Source of the DNA: Candidatus Methanoperedens sp.
GTDB lineage: Archaea; Halobacteriota; Methanosarcinia; Methanosarcinales; Methanoperedenaceae
Assembly (NCBI GenBank): GCA_012026835.1
Contig: VEPN01000001.1
Span: 62,001 to 126,000 of the forward strand
DNA: 64,000 bases
Direction: 5' to 3'
This document shows, piece after piece, positions 51,171-59,857 of this stretch; positions within the stretch are counted from its first letter, which is position 1, and the number at the start of each line of letters is the position of its first letter. The position numbers and the translations under genes are program-made. The notes under the pieces are model-generated. The model had not been told where the DNA came from and made no database searches. It saw only the letters and a program-made list of their open reading frames with translations.

Positions 51171-51608
51171 GTGATTTATATTAACAAATTATCAAAGGCT
51201 GAGCGAGAAGTTTTTGAAGATAGAAGAAATAAATATGAATATTTAAGGGCAAGTCAGGTGGATTATCATCAGGCTATATTCGTTAGTTTACTTGTTTCTT
51301 CTATTTTATATGCATTAACAGAGGCAGTACCTGAATTAGCTGAATTCGTAATTCTAAAGTCATCTGTAATTCTGGGGTCATTAATAATAAAGTCAATGAT
51401 TTTACTCGTATTGATGATATTGACATCAGTCGCTCTGAAACCGTACCGTAAAGCTATCGTTCAGACCCAAAAACCCGTGGTTATGTCGCCTAACACAGTA
51501 GGTACTTTAGAGGGATATAGAATTATTAAAGGAACTGATGGTACAGAATACGTAGTCGCTAATGTTACTGATATAATCGAAGATAATCCTATTGAAGTAC
51601 AAAAATAG
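51171..51608 (+). CDS. Orphan two-TM membrane protein of the island
   Basis: The 145-residue protein has a charged N-terminal helix (KLSKAEREVFEDRRNKYEYLRASQ), two TM segments (about 33-55 and 63-88) and a C-terminal soluble tail ending NPIEVQK. Start GTG 51171 is weakly supported; AGGTGA here might instead be a ribosome-binding site for a non-standard start just downstream. It lies directly behind the transposase and shares the AT-rich composition of the island. No family is recognised. Confidence 0.5.
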   Translation: MIYINKLSKAEREVFEDRRNKYEYLRASQVDYHQAIFVSLLVSSILYALTEAVPELAEFVILKSSVILGSLIIKSMILLVLMILTSVALKPYRKAIVQTQKPVVMSPNTVGTLEGYRIIKGTDGTEYVVANVTDIIEDNPIEVQK

Positions 51609-51874
51609 AATAATTTGCATCTAACACCTAAAGTAGCAGACGAATTTTGACAACAAAGTTAATCAGCCATAGACTTGACAGAACCGTTTTATATCCTTTA
51701 GTTCTGTTCTGTATTTCCACAAGACGTTATGTAATTCGAAACTATATATCTTTCTTGGTATTCCTATAGCTGCTATTCCAAGGGGTACGATTCATCTCAG
51801 CCCTAAGGGTCTGAGTTTTCTCTACCTCTTGACCCCACCGTTATAAAGTGAACCGGATCAGAAGCTGATAGGCC
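51609..51874. repeat. Orphan IS605-type end hairpin in intergenic DNA
   Basis: The 266-base gap holds a strong stem-loop CTCAGCCCTAAGGGTCTGAG at 51796-51815 in the context GATTCAT...TTTTCTC, like the subterminal hairpins of IS200/IS605 right ends. AGACTTGACAGAACC at 51671-51685 also occurs inverted near the left end of the IS605 element (48866-48880). No transposase frame survives here. It is probably the remnant of a related element or a non-autonomous copy. Confidence 0.45.
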
Positions 51875-52783
51875 TCACAATCCCTCGATATATCTCTCAG
51901 CCGACACCGCGGCTATGGCCCCGTCACCTACTGCCGTGGTTATCTGGCGCAGTGGCGTGACACGGCAATCCCCTGCCACAAAGATTCCTTTTACAGAAGT
52001 TGCCTGGCCGGGGTATGGAACAATAAACCCGCCCTCATCTTTCTCGACATCAGCAAAACCTGTGTTTGGTATCAGGCCGACATATATGAACACCCCGTCA
52101 GTTTTTATTTCTGAAAGTTCTTTTGTCTTTACGTTCCTGATAATAGCTTTCTCCACGACCTGCTTTCCTACGATTTCCTCAATAACCGAATCCCACACAA
52201 AGCTGATCTTCGGATTTGCAAAAGCATGCTCCTGGTTGATTTTTTCAGCGCGAAGCTTGTCCCGCCTGTGGACAATATAAACTTTCTTTGCCATCTTTGT
52301 TAAATAAATGGCTTCAGTAATCGCCGAATCCCCTCCGCCCACTACTACCACAGTCTTGTCCCTGAAAAAGAACCCGTCGCATGTGGCGCAGTAAGACACT
52401 CCTTTGCCTGTGAACTGGAGTTCTCCTTTTGCACCCAGTTTCTTGGGAGTCGTGCCGGATGCGATAATAACTGTTTTTGTCTCGATATCGCCGTCTGTTG
52501 TTTTCACGATTTTTGTTTTCCCTTTGTCCTCAATTCCGGTGACATCAACCATGTTCTTTGTTTCAAGCCCGAATTTCAGGGCATGCTGTTCGAACTTTGC
52601 CGCCAGGTCTGCGCCTGATATCTCAGGGAACCCGGGGAAATTTTCAACAAGGTCGGTAACGATTATCTGCCCGCCAATTCCCATTCTCTCAAGAAGGAGC
52701 GTTTGCAGCATCGCCCGCCTTGCATAAATGCCTGCTGTGAGACCTGCCGGCCCCCCTCCTATTATAACTACATCATATACCAT
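51875..52783 (-). CDS. trxB: Thioredoxin-disulfide reductase
   Basis: A 302-residue flavoenzyme with the FAD motif GGGPAGLTAGIYARRA (about 9-24), the redox pair CATCDG near 133-138, the NAD(P)H motif VVVGGGDSAITEAIYL, and the C-terminal FAD block GIFVAGDCRVTPLRQITTAVGDGAIAA. It reduces thioredoxin or glutaredoxin-like proteins with NAD(P)H (or F420H2 in some methanogens). The glutaredoxin-like oxidoreductase at 54248 is a plausible partner. ATG 52783 gives the normal start. Confidence 0.94.
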   Translation of the reverse strand: MVYDVVIIGGGPAGLTAGIYARRAMLQTLLLERMGIGGQIIVTDLVENFPGFPEISGADLAAKFEQHALKFGLETKNMVDVTGIEDKGKTKIVKTTDGDIETKTVIIASGTTPKKLGAKGELQFTGKGVSYCATCDGFFFRDKTVVVVGGGDSAITEAIYLTKMAKKVYIVHRRDKLRAEKINQEHAFANPKISFVWDSVIEEIVGKQVVEKAIIRNVKTKELSEIKTDGVFIYVGLIPNTGFADVEKDEGGFIVPYPGQATSVKGIFVAGDCRVTPLRQITTAVGDGAIAAVSAERYIEGL

Positions 52784-52887
52784 AATGTTCCTCTGTTTGT
52801 CTGTTTTCTGTCACCTAAGATGCAGAATGGGCTTAATAGCTTTTTTCCAATCGAAATCTTTATACCATAGTAATATAAAGTATAGTA

Positions 52888-52904
52888 TGTAAGAAAAACT
52901 TACA
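52888..52904. promoter_or_regulatory. Inverted repeat TGTAAG-N5-CTTACA upstream of the Met-rich protein
   Basis: TGTAAGAAAAACTTACA is a perfect 6-bp inverted repeat that starts 48 bases before the ATG at 52936, just downstream of an AATATAAAG TATA-like box (52872-52880). It is a candidate operator, possibly for the ArsR-type regulator encoded next. Confidence 0.5.
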
Positions 52905-52935
52905 CATGAAATAAACAATAAAAAGGTGAAAAAAT

Positions 52936-53679
52936 ATGAATCTAAAGATAATCGTGGCAATCGCAGCGGTCCTTGCTGTGCTCGGAGCCGGCTATGCCGT
53001 GGCAGTACCTGCTAACGCGGGTTTCTTGAATGGCATGATGGGCGGCTTTAGTAATATGATGGGAAACGGCGGAATGATGGGAAATTATGGAACCGGAAAC
53101 GGCTATGGGAGTATGATGGGTAACGGAAACAGTATGATGGGCGGCAGCGGTGGCTGCGGCGGTTATGGGGCTGATGCCGCCGGTTATGATGGAAATGCCA
53201 CTCCTGTAACTATTGAAAAGGCAAAGGAATCAGTGGAGAAATACCTTAACTCAACAGGGAATGCTGATCTTGAGCTTACAGAGGTCATGGAATTCAGCAA
53301 CCACTTCTATGCAGAGGTTAAAGAGAAAAGTACAGGTGTACATGCCTTCGAACTGCTGGTCAACAAATATACGGGAGCTATAGCTCCGGAGATGGGGCCG
53401 AATATGATGTGGAACACAAAATACGGACCTATGAGTTCGGGAACAGAGGCTGCGGCTTCAGTAACCAAAGAGCAGGCTCTAAAAAATGCACAAGTATATC
53501 TTGACAAGGAACTTCCAGGAACAAACGCGGAAGATGCAGAAGCTTTCTATGGATATTATACCATCCATGTGCTCCGGGATGGCAAGGTCAGTGGAATGCT
53601 CAGTGTCAGCGGTTACACAGGCGCAGTATGGTATCACGGCTGGCACGGGGAATTCATAAAAATACTGGATGTGGGATGA
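52936..53679 (+). CDS. Exported methionine/glycine-rich protein with PepSY-like domains
   Basis: The 247-residue protein has a signal peptide (about 1-22). A low-complexity region at 28-78 is very rich in MMG, GNG and GGY units, including about 14 methionines and one Cys. Two PepSY-like alpha/beta repeats follow, about 93-155 (TIEKAKESVEKYLNSTG...AFELLVNKYTGAIAPEMG) and about 175-245 (TKEQALKNAQVYLDKELPG...MLSVSGYTGAVWYHGWHG). Methionine clusters like this bind Cu(I) or Ag in known copper-handling proteins. It is followed by an ArsR-type regulator. A stem-loop with T-run overlaps its end. Confidence 0.65.
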   Translation: MNLKIIVAIAAVLAVLGAGYAVAVPANAGFLNGMMGGFSNMMGNGGMMGNYGTGNGYGSMMGNGNSMMGGSGGCGGYGADAAGYDGNATPVTIEKAKESVEKYLNSTGNADLELTEVMEFSNHFYAEVKEKSTGVHAFELLVNKYTGAIAPEMGPNMMWNTKYGPMSSGTEAAASVTKEQALKNAQVYLDKELPGTNAEDAEAFYGYYTIHVLRDGKVSGMLSVSGYTGAVWYHGWHGEFIKILDVG

Positions 53680-53698
53680 AAACATCCGGTATTTTTTT
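53662..53698 (+). terminator. Stem-loop terminator after the Met-rich protein
   Basis: ATACTGGATG and CATCCGGTAT form a 10-bp stem with one G-T pair, followed directly by a T-run (53692-53698). The left arm overlaps the last codons and the right arm follows the stop at 53679. Confidence 0.6.
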
Positions 53699-53762
53699 AA
53701 AAAAGCCCAAACCAAAATAATATTTTATATATGTTCAACTTCTTTTAGTAACCGGTGAAAAG

Positions 53763-54050
53763 GTGGATAAACGAAGGCTTGCGGAAATCCTCGATGCACT
53801 TGGAAATGAGCATAGCCTTGGTATTATGTCCGTCCTTGCTGAAGGTGAGTGCTATGTTTCAGAGCTTGCCAAATATGTCGGGATATCCAGACCCTTACTT
53901 TACCTGCATCTTAAAAAACTTGAAAATGCAGGTCTTGTTGAGAGCGAGATAAGACATTTCGAGGAACCGCCTTATACCAAGAAATTTTACAAAGCAAAGA
54001 ATTTTGAATTAATACTGTCATTGGATAGGATAAAGGAACTTAATAAATAG
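53763..54050 (+). CDS. ArsR-type winged-helix regulator
   Basis: A 95-residue protein that is essentially one winged HTH: LAEILDALGNEHSLGIMSVLAEGECYVSELAKYVGISRPLLYLHLKKLENAGLVES. Its single Cys lies in GECYVSEL, the position used for metal sensing in several ArsR family members (usually ELCV motifs). Start GTG 53763 has GGTGAAAA upstream. It is followed at 13 bases by a small membrane protein and then a glutaredoxin-like gene, suggesting one transcript. Confidence 0.8.
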   Translation: MDKRRLAEILDALGNEHSLGIMSVLAEGECYVSELAKYVGISRPLLYLHLKKLENAGLVESEIRHFEEPPYTKKFYKAKNFELILSLDRIKELNK

Positions 54051-54062
54051 GAGAAAAAGATT

Positions 54063-54242
54063 ATGGCAATGATGGATGGTGTGTTTGGTTCGACTTCAGA
54101 ATGGGCGATATATACTCTTATAATAGTGGTAATCATTTTCGGCCTGATATCCGTTTATTTGAATTACATGATGCTTACTGAACTCAGGGATTCCAAAAAA
54201 TCCCTTGAAAGAATGGAAAAACTTCTTAAGTCGGTTGAGTGA
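54063..54242 (+). CDS. 59-residue single-TM protein
   Basis: ATG 54063 follows the ArsR-type gene with AGGAGA as ribosome-binding site. The protein has one TM helix (about 14-37), followed by a cytoplasmic helix of heptad character (LRDSKKSLERMEKLLKSVE). Its stop lies five bases before the next start. It resembles small anchoring proteins that tether a soluble partner. No family is recognised. Confidence 0.6.
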   Translation: MAMMDGVFGSTSEWAIYTLIIVVIIFGLISVYLNYMMLTELRDSKKSLERMEKLLKSVE

Positions 54243-54247
54243 GAGGT

Positions 54248-54910
54248 ATGGTTCTTTCGGATGCTCAAAAAACGCTCCTGAAAAAACAATTTGAAAAGCT
54301 GACAGGCGAAGTGGAACTCATCGTATTTACCCAGGAAAATGAATGCCAGTTCTGCAAAGATACTAAGGAAGTAATTCTTGAGGTTGCATCATTATCCCCG
54401 AAGATCAAGACGAAGGTCTATGATTTCGTCATAAATGGCGATGAGGATATCAAATACAACATCAAAAAAATCCCGGCAGTCGCAATTGTTGGAAAAATGG
54501 ATTACGGCATAAGGTATTATGGTATCCCGTCGGGTTATGAATTTGCTGCATTCATTGAGGATATTATAGATGTTTCCAGGGGGACGACTTCTTTACCCGA
54601 CAATATCAAGGCAAAATTGGCGGAAATAAAAAAGCCAGTCCATATACAGGTGTTCGTTTCACCTACATGCCCGTATTGTCCGAAAGCGGCACGGATAGCA
54701 CACCAGTTCGCAATTGAAAGTGAGTCGATAAGGTCTGATGTCATCGAAATGACAGAATTTCCCTATCTTGTCCAGAGGTACGCCATAATGAGCACTCCTC
54801 ATATAGTGATCAATGAAGATACGTCATTCCTCGGTGCCCAGCCGCCTGAGGTATTCATAGAGCAGATAGTAATGGCATTGCGGCAGGGCTATAACCCCAT
54901 GTACTCTTAG
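54248..54910 (+). CDS. Protein disulfide oxidoreductase (tandem glutaredoxin-like)
   Basis: The 220-residue protein has two thioredoxin folds. The first has CQFC near residue 32 and the second CPYC near 142; each has the cis-Pro in KIPAVAI and MSTPHIV. This matches archaeal/thermophile PDO proteins that catalyse disulfide exchange. It likely receives electrons from the TrxB encoded at 51875-52783. ATG 54248 is preferred to GTG 54239 because GAGAGGT sits in front of it. The ending overlaps the convergent methyltransferase by four bases. Confidence 0.88.
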   Translation: MVLSDAQKTLLKKQFEKLTGEVELIVFTQENECQFCKDTKEVILEVASLSPKIKTKVYDFVINGDEDIKYNIKKIPAVAIVGKMDYGIRYYGIPSGYEFAAFIEDIIDVSRGTTSLPDNIKAKLAEIKKPVHIQVFVSPTCPYCPKAARIAHQFAIESESIRSDVIEMTEFPYLVQRYAIMSTPHIVINEDTSFLGAQPPEVFIEQIVMALRQGYNPMYS

Positions 54911-55548
54911 TCCCTCGCTGCCTGAATGATGAACTCATCCGCAAACAGGTTTTTCCAGAGGAATGCAAGCCTGTACCACATGAAATTCAATTTCTCCTTG
55001 TAAAGATAGATGCTTGGCGTAACATCCAGCCCGATGATCCTGTATCCGGAATCTGTCGCAAGTTTTCTTGCAGAGTTAAGGTTGTAAAAATGCAGGTGGG
55101 TCTTATCGAAAACTCCGCTTTCCGCATATTCGAATTTCCCTGAAAAAATGGTCAGCCTGGAATGCCAGTTGACAATATTTGGTACGGAATATATCAAAAA
55201 ACCATCTTTGGAAAGGTAATTCTTAAGGTAGGGCAAGATCTTTGAAGGTTCCTTCATATGTTCAAGGACATTTCCGAGAATAATGCTTCCAAAGGTCCCA
55301 TGTTCGTAAGGCAGCGCCGTGTTTTCGACATCAATATTGAGCATCTCTGCACATTTGTTCTTTCCGATGGCTGCCAGCGCCGAATCTTTCTCAACACAGT
55401 ACACCCTGCATTTTTTCCTGATTGTCAGCAGATTCGCAAGCCTGCCTGAGCCGCACCCGATTTCCAGCACTTTTGAACCGAAGGGTATTTGCCTGAAGAT
55501 CATGCAGCGCGATGTATAGGTATCGATGTACATGGTTAATAAGTTCAA
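54907..55548 (-). CDS. SAM-dependent methyltransferase (class I)
   Basis: A 213-residue protein with the class I motif I VLEIGCGSGRLANLL (about 28-42), an acidic motif II (VYCVEKDSALA), and the post-motif strand TALPYEHGTFGSIILGNVLEHMKEPSKILPYLKNYLSKDGFLIYSVPN. The DVLEH/NVLEH pattern matches bioC/ubiE-like and glycosyl-linked methyltransferases that act on small molecules or cell-surface polymers. No neighbour points to a substrate. ATG 55548 is used. Confidence 0.82.
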   Translation of the reverse strand: MNLLTMYIDTYTSRCMIFRQIPFGSKVLEIGCGSGRLANLLTIRKKCRVYCVEKDSALAAIGKNKCAEMLNIDVENTALPYEHGTFGSIILGNVLEHMKEPSKILPYLKNYLSKDGFLIYSVPNIVNWHSRLTIFSGKFEYAESGVFDKTHLHFYNLNSARKLATDSGYRIIGLDVTPSIYLYKEKLNFMWYRLAFLWKNLFADEFIIQAARD

Positions 55549-55668
55549 TAAATATAATAATTTTATCTTTTGTGATTAAGACTCTGCAATCTCTGTCAAT
55601 ATTATGATTTTCATGTTATATCAGTATATGGATAAATTTGTTTGTTCCATTAAAATCCTGTTTCGGAA

Positions 55669-57438
55669 CTATTTCCCCCAGAATGGATTGCCCCTGCGCT
55701 TTATCTCCATATAAGCCATAAGTGCCTCCTTATCCTCGATCTTCATGGCTTCAAAAAGTTCCTGTTCCACGATTTTCGCATGTTTCTCAGGCACGTCTAT
55801 GTAAAGGATTTCCCCTTCCTTTATCTGCCGCCCCACAATTGGCCCGTCTATTGCAACAGCAACTTCTTTTCCTGCTGCGGCTTCATTCAGGTTCTCGCTG
55901 TGTTCCTGGATACCTTTAATTATCCCTACAACCGAACCATCTTCCTTGATCAATTCAAGGTTGGTCTTGATGACTCCCCCCATTACCCGTACACCAACAA
56001 CGGCGGGCTTGCTCTGCCTGAACGTGCAGTCAGGCAATATCATGAACCTTCCAGGCTTTATGATGGTTTCATAGCGCTTTTTCTGGATAATCTGCTTTTG
56101 CTCTGTCACCCATTTCTTATAATCCTCAATGAGCTTGTATATCACATTATTTATGAACAACTTGATATCCGAGCCTGTAAGTTCTTCTTTCGCGTCAGGC
56201 AGCAAATCCACATCAAAGCCGACTATCACAGAGAAAAGCGGGTCTTTAATGGTCTTGACCTCAGCAACATCCCTTTTTGATATATCTCCTATGTCGGCCC
56301 TGTGAATCGGTATATTCTCTTTTTTCAACTCATTTACAAGCGCTTCAAGCGAGCCGATGGTATCGGCTTTTATAAATATGCCGTTTGATTCGGTCTCGAT
56401 CCGCACGGCATCTATTTCCGATTTTATCTGCGCCGAAACTTCGCTGACATTATCGCTCACAACACGTATCTGCGAACCTGCAAGTGATTTTTCAAGCCCT
56501 GGCGCCGCAATCTTGACACCCGATGCCGCAACCACTTTCTTTACCTGCTTAAATTTTTCTTCGGCGCGCATCTCAGAAAGAGGACGCGGTTTCAGGAGAG
56601 CCCTGATCTTCGTCACAATCGGGATACCCATGCTCCCCACGACTACAGTGTCACCGACATTCAATTCCCCATCGTATAGTATAACATCAAGGGTGGTGCC
56701 AAGCCCCACCTCTTCTTTTACTTCAAGGACAGTCCCGGTTCCTGGCCCTACGGCCCTGTATTCCAGGTCTTTTTCAAGGAATCTTTGCGCAAGGCCCATC
56801 AGTACCATAAGAAGATCCGCTATCCCTTCCCCGGTCTTTGCGCTTAAGGGTATCACGCCAATATTTCTCTGGAAATCGCGTACCCTGTCGTACCTGTCTG
56901 AACTAAAACCCATTTCATAGAGCTTTCCGATGAGAACATATATCTTTTCATCAAGCGCAGCTTTTACATGCTCCGCCTGCTTGGGGTAGGAAAGTATGAA
57001 TGGCTGTCCTGGATGCGAGTTCCAGCCCGGTATCCTGTCCATTTTATTTGCAGCGACAATGAACGGGGTCTTGAACCTTTTCAGGATTTCTATCGCTTCT
57101 ATGGTCTGCGGCTGGAATCCCTCATTGATATCTACAACAAGCACTGCAAGATCCGCAAGCGCACCTCCCCTGGCCCGCAGTGTCGTAAAAGCCCGGTGCC
57201 CCGGAGTATCTATGAAAAGTAACCCCGGTACTTTTGTATCGCCTTTAAAAACAGGCCCGCATACACGTTTTATTATATCAAGCGGTACTTCGGTCGCGCC
57301 GATATGCTGGGTTATCAGGCCAGCTTCACGCTCCGCTATCGTTGTTCCCCTGATCCTGTCAAGAAGCGAGGTCTTACCGTGGTCTACATGCCCCATAACG
57401 CACACGATGGGAGTGCGCAGGTTTTGTGCCATAGTCAT
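55669..57438 (-). CDS. infB: Translation initiation factor aIF2/5B
   Basis: The 589-residue GTPase has G1 GHVDHGKTSLLDRI (about 16-29), the switch region GLITQHIGATEVP, DTPGHRAF, and NKMD in AANKMDRIPGW. EF-Tu-like domain 2 and the C-terminal aIF5B domains follow. It promotes subunit joining with initiator tRNA. It closes an operon-like run of rpl7ae, rps28e, rpl24e and ndk, an arrangement conserved in Euryarchaeota. No intein is seen. Confidence 0.95.
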   Translation of the reverse strand: MTMAQNLRTPIVCVMGHVDHGKTSLLDRIRGTTIAEREAGLITQHIGATEVPLDIIKRVCGPVFKGDTKVPGLLFIDTPGHRAFTTLRARGGALADLAVLVVDINEGFQPQTIEAIEILKRFKTPFIVAANKMDRIPGWNSHPGQPFILSYPKQAEHVKAALDEKIYVLIGKLYEMGFSSDRYDRVRDFQRNIGVIPLSAKTGEGIADLLMVLMGLAQRFLEKDLEYRAVGPGTGTVLEVKEEVGLGTTLDVILYDGELNVGDTVVVGSMGIPIVTKIRALLKPRPLSEMRAEEKFKQVKKVVAASGVKIAAPGLEKSLAGSQIRVVSDNVSEVSAQIKSEIDAVRIETESNGIFIKADTIGSLEALVNELKKENIPIHRADIGDISKRDVAEVKTIKDPLFSVIVGFDVDLLPDAKEELTGSDIKLFINNVIYKLIEDYKKWVTEQKQIIQKKRYETIIKPGRFMILPDCTFRQSKPAVVGVRVMGGVIKTNLELIKEDGSVVGIIKGIQEHSENLNEAAAGKEVAVAIDGPIVGRQIKEGEILYIDVPEKHAKIVEQELFEAMKIEDKEALMAYMEIKRRGNPFWGK

Positions 57439-57535
57439 TAGATTATACTAAAAGTATTTAAGTTCAAAGAAACTTTTTTTAAAATCAACCGAAGTTTTTT
57501 TTAGTTAAACAGAACTCCACAGCCCAAACCTTTAT

Positions 57536-57988
57536 TCAGGTCTCGTAGACCCAGGTCTCATCTATCCGCGAATATCCCGCTATTTCGGATTCCTTGAAAT
57601 GGATTTCAATCTCCCTTTTTGCTGATTCAGGTGAATCACTGGCATGGACAATATTTCTTCCGGTATCAAGAGCAAAGTCCCCGCGTATGCTTCCTGTTGC
57701 TGCGTTGGCGGGATTGGTGGCGCCGTTTATTGCACGCATGACAGCCACAGCGTTCTTGCCTTCCACCACCATCGAAACCGACGGCGCTGATGTTATGAAA
57801 TCAACCAGTGATTTGAAAAAAGGTTTCTGGGAGTGTTCAGCATAATGCTTTAAAGCTGATTCACGGGAGATGATGTTCATTCGCAGTGCAACTATTTTAA
57901 GCCCGCGCTTCTCAATGCGATTTATCACCTCTCCGACCAGCCCGCGCTGCACGCCGTCGGGCTTAACCATAACATAGGTGCGCTCCAA
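57536..57988 (-). CDS. ndk: Nucleoside diphosphate kinase
   Basis: A 150-residue protein with the classic N-terminus [21 protein letters not shown]. The catalytic His lies in [17 protein letters not shown] (near 115), and Arg residues sit in [18 protein letters not shown]. It equilibrates nucleoside triphosphates. It lies between rpl24e and infB, as in many archaea. Confidence 0.96.
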   Translation of the reverse strand: MERTYVMVKPDGVQRGLVGEVINRIEKRGLKIVALRMNIISRESALKHYAEHSQKPFFKSLVDFITSAPSVSMVVEGKNAVAVMRAINGATNPANAATGSIRGDFALDTGRNIVHASDSPESAKREIEIHFKESEIAGYSRIDETWVYET

Positions 57989-57997
57989 GATTTCACC

Positions 57998-58192
57998 CTA
58001 TTTCGCTGTTTTGCTTCTGGCTTTGCGCCCGGCTTCGGTCCATCTGACCTTGCGGGGTATCCTGCCAAGACTTGAGTTGCCCTGGCACTTCGATGAACAA
58101 AAATATAGCACAGTCCCGTCTTTCCTGGCATATAACTTGCCTGTGCCCAGTTCTATGGCGCTGCCGCAAAAGGAACATTTCTTTTTTTCCAT
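57998..58192 (-). CDS. rpl24e: Ribosomal protein L24e
   Basis: The 64-residue protein contains the four-Cys zinc ribbon [13 protein letters not shown]...[11 protein letters not shown] and the [11 protein letters not shown] tail typical of archaeal L24e, a large-subunit protein. It lies between rps28e (4 bases upstream) and ndk (9 bases downstream). Confidence 0.95.
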   Translation of the reverse strand: MEKKKCSFCGSAIELGTGKLYARKDGTVLYFCSSKCQGNSSLGRIPRKVRWTEAGRKARSKTAK

Positions 58193-58196
58193 GACT

Positions 58197-58412
58197 TCAC
58201 CTTGACATCAGTTTCTTTGCTTCACGTGAGGTTTCAAGCAGTATCAGGATATCGCCATTCTTTATTGGCCCGATCACATTCCTTGTGATAATCCTGCCCT
58301 TGTCCCTCCCGTCAAGTATCCTGCACTGCACCTGCATGGCCTCACCATGCATTCCTGTCTTGCCGATAACTTCAATCACTTCGGCAGGATATCCGGTTTC
58401 TTCGTCTGCCAT
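58197..58412 (-). CDS. rps28e: Ribosomal protein S28e
   Basis: A 71-residue small-subunit protein: [60 protein letters not shown]. The RNVIGP and DGRDKGR motifs are diagnostic. It starts 4 bases after the rpl7ae stop. Confidence 0.96.
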   Translation of the reverse strand: MADEETGYPAEVIEVIGKTGMHGEAMQVQCRILDGRDKGRIITRNVIGPIKNGDILILLETSREAKKLMSR

Positions 58413-58416
58413 TATC

Positions 58417-58788
58417 TCACTTCTTCAGGGCCTGGACCTTCTGTGCAACTTCGTCGATTAATTCCTTACCCTTTCCTGGTTCAATTATTGCCGCTGCCCC
58501 GCTGCCCACACTTAATCCTGCCGCTGCTCCAAGTTCTACCTGTTTCTTGACAAATATATATGGAGTGTTCTTTTCATCACACAGTGAAGGCATATGAGCG
58601 ACGATCTCGGGTGGGTTAACATCTTCGCCTATTATAACAAGTTTAGCGACTCCCCGTTCGATTGCTTTAGTGGTCTCGTTGGTTCCTTTCTTTATCTTTC
58701 CAGTATCCCGTGCCATCTCAAGAGCTTCTAATGCTTTGTTGGCTAATTCAGCGGGAACTTCAAATTTGATATACATTGGTTGTGCCAT
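58417..58788 (-). CDS. rpl7ae: Ribosomal protein L7Ae
   Basis: A 123-residue kink-turn-binding protein. It carries [58 protein letters not shown], which contains the NE and RG RNA-contact residues. L7Ae is both a ribosomal protein and a core of box C/D and H/ACA RNPs and RNase P. It is first in the rpl7ae-rps28e-rpl24e-ndk-infB run. Confidence 0.96.
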   Translation of the reverse strand: MAQPMYIKFEVPAELANKALEALEMARDTGKIKKGTNETTKAIERGVAKLVIIGEDVNPPEIVAHMPSLCDEKNTPYIFVKKQVELGAAAGLSVGSGAAAIIEPGKGKELIDEVAQKVQALKK

Positions 58789-58880
58789 ATTGATTAACTC
58801 CTTCAGGATTATTTTCCTTCATTATTCATTTGTTAAAAGTATCGGCTCTTCTACAGCATGGTGTGCTATATATTTTGCGC

Positions 58881-59759
58881 TTAAGAAATTTCTTCTGTTA
58901 ATAATTTTAACAGGTCAGGCGTAACTACCCGGACTATGGTGTAGTTTTCGTTCTTCGTAATGTTATATTGTGCAAAACCGTTTTGCGAACCGTTGGTTTT
59001 TAACTGGTCGAGCTTTTTCATGGTGCTTGAATTCAAATTCAGATAAGCGGTTGTCCGTTCGTAGCTTCCATTGATCTCTCTTATACCCATGTAAAACTGT
59101 TTTGCATAACTTACATTTGAATTTATCATCTGGAACGGAGCGGGGTCTATTTTATCGAGCAGTCCTGCAAAGCGGTCATAGGAAGTATTGGTCTTGTTCA
59201 TGCTTGCGGCAGCGTTAATAATATCTACCACGCCATTGGCCATCCTATCATCAGGTGCATAAATAACAGGAGTGCCCAGGATATTAATAGCATTTGTATC
59301 CATCCTTCTGAGAATACCTGTATTCGGATATACAATATATTGAAAATCATTCTTTTCAGGGTACATTGTGCTCAGAAGGAGGAACGATTCGTTACTATTC
59401 TCCCGGATCCTCGAGTAATATATTCTTGTGGTATTCGAATTATAAAGCGAATCCACCTCAGCTACAGGCAACTCAGTTTTGGTCCACTGTACCATCTGTG
59501 GTGACATTCTTTCAAGGTCCGCATAACTGGCAGCCTCTGCACCGACTGGTGTTAAATTCAGAGCATCATTAATTGAATCGAAGGGATAATCCTGGTGAAC
59601 ATTCCACAAAGCAGGATCATATTTCTCCTGCGGTGTTTCCGGGTTCTCCTCCTGCGTGGTATCATTAAGGGGACCGCTGAACATATAGGCAAATATTGAA
59701 AAAACCATTGTAAAGATCAAAAATATGGCAAGTATTTTATATGCATCCTGCTGTTTCAT
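58881..59759 (-). CDS. Exported/anchored protein of unknown function
   Basis: The 292-residue protein has one N-terminal TM helix (about 9-30) and then a soluble domain outside the cell. The linker is proline/glutamate-rich (NPETPQEKYDPALWNVHQDYPF), and NXS/T sequons are frequent in the domain (about a dozen). There are no cysteines. The domain mixes beta and alpha segments with an IVYPNTGILRRM turn; no family is recognised. Its promoter region is shared with the divergent trp operon; the start codons are about 100 bases apart. Confidence 0.6.
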   Translation of the reverse strand: MKQQDAYKILAIFLIFTMVFSIFAYMFSGPLNDTTQEENPETPQEKYDPALWNVHQDYPFDSINDALNLTPVGAEAASYADLERMSPQMVQWTKTELPVAEVDSLYNSNTTRIYYSRIRENSNESFLLLSTMYPEKNDFQYIVYPNTGILRRMDTNAINILGTPVIYAPDDRMANGVVDIINAAASMNKTNTSYDRFAGLLDKIDPAPFQMINSNVSYAKQFYMGIREINGSYERTTAYLNLNSSTMKKLDQLKTNGSQNGFAQYNITKNENYTIVRVVTPDLLKLLTEEIS

Positions 59760-59800
59760 GCACCCTCTTATGTGTTTCTCATATTAAAACATCACGTAAC

Positions 59801-59848
59801 TTTTATATACAATGTACTCGTTTATACATTAATGTACAAAAATGTACA
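59801..59848 (+). promoter_or_regulatory. trp promoter with TRP boxes in 10-bp register
   Basis: A TATA-like TTTTATATA lies at about 59801-59809. Downstream, TGTACT is at 59813-59818, TATACA at 59823-59828 and TGTACA at 59833-59838 and 59843-59848. The four cores are spaced at exactly 10 bp. TGTACA is the established TRP box bound by the archaeal repressor TrpY. The boxes cover the expected transcription start and reach up to the trpD start codon, so bound repressor would block the promoter. Confidence 0.75.
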
Positions 59849-59857
59849 ATGATAATT

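Noticed and set aside
51671-51685. 15-bp match with 48866-48880 (inverted)
   Set aside because: A shared 15-mer is expected by chance a few times in 64 kb. It is noted only because both copies lie near IS-like ends.
56357-56920. 187-residue plus-strand frame
   Set aside because: Antisense to infB; Ser/Pro-rich composition typical of shadow frames.
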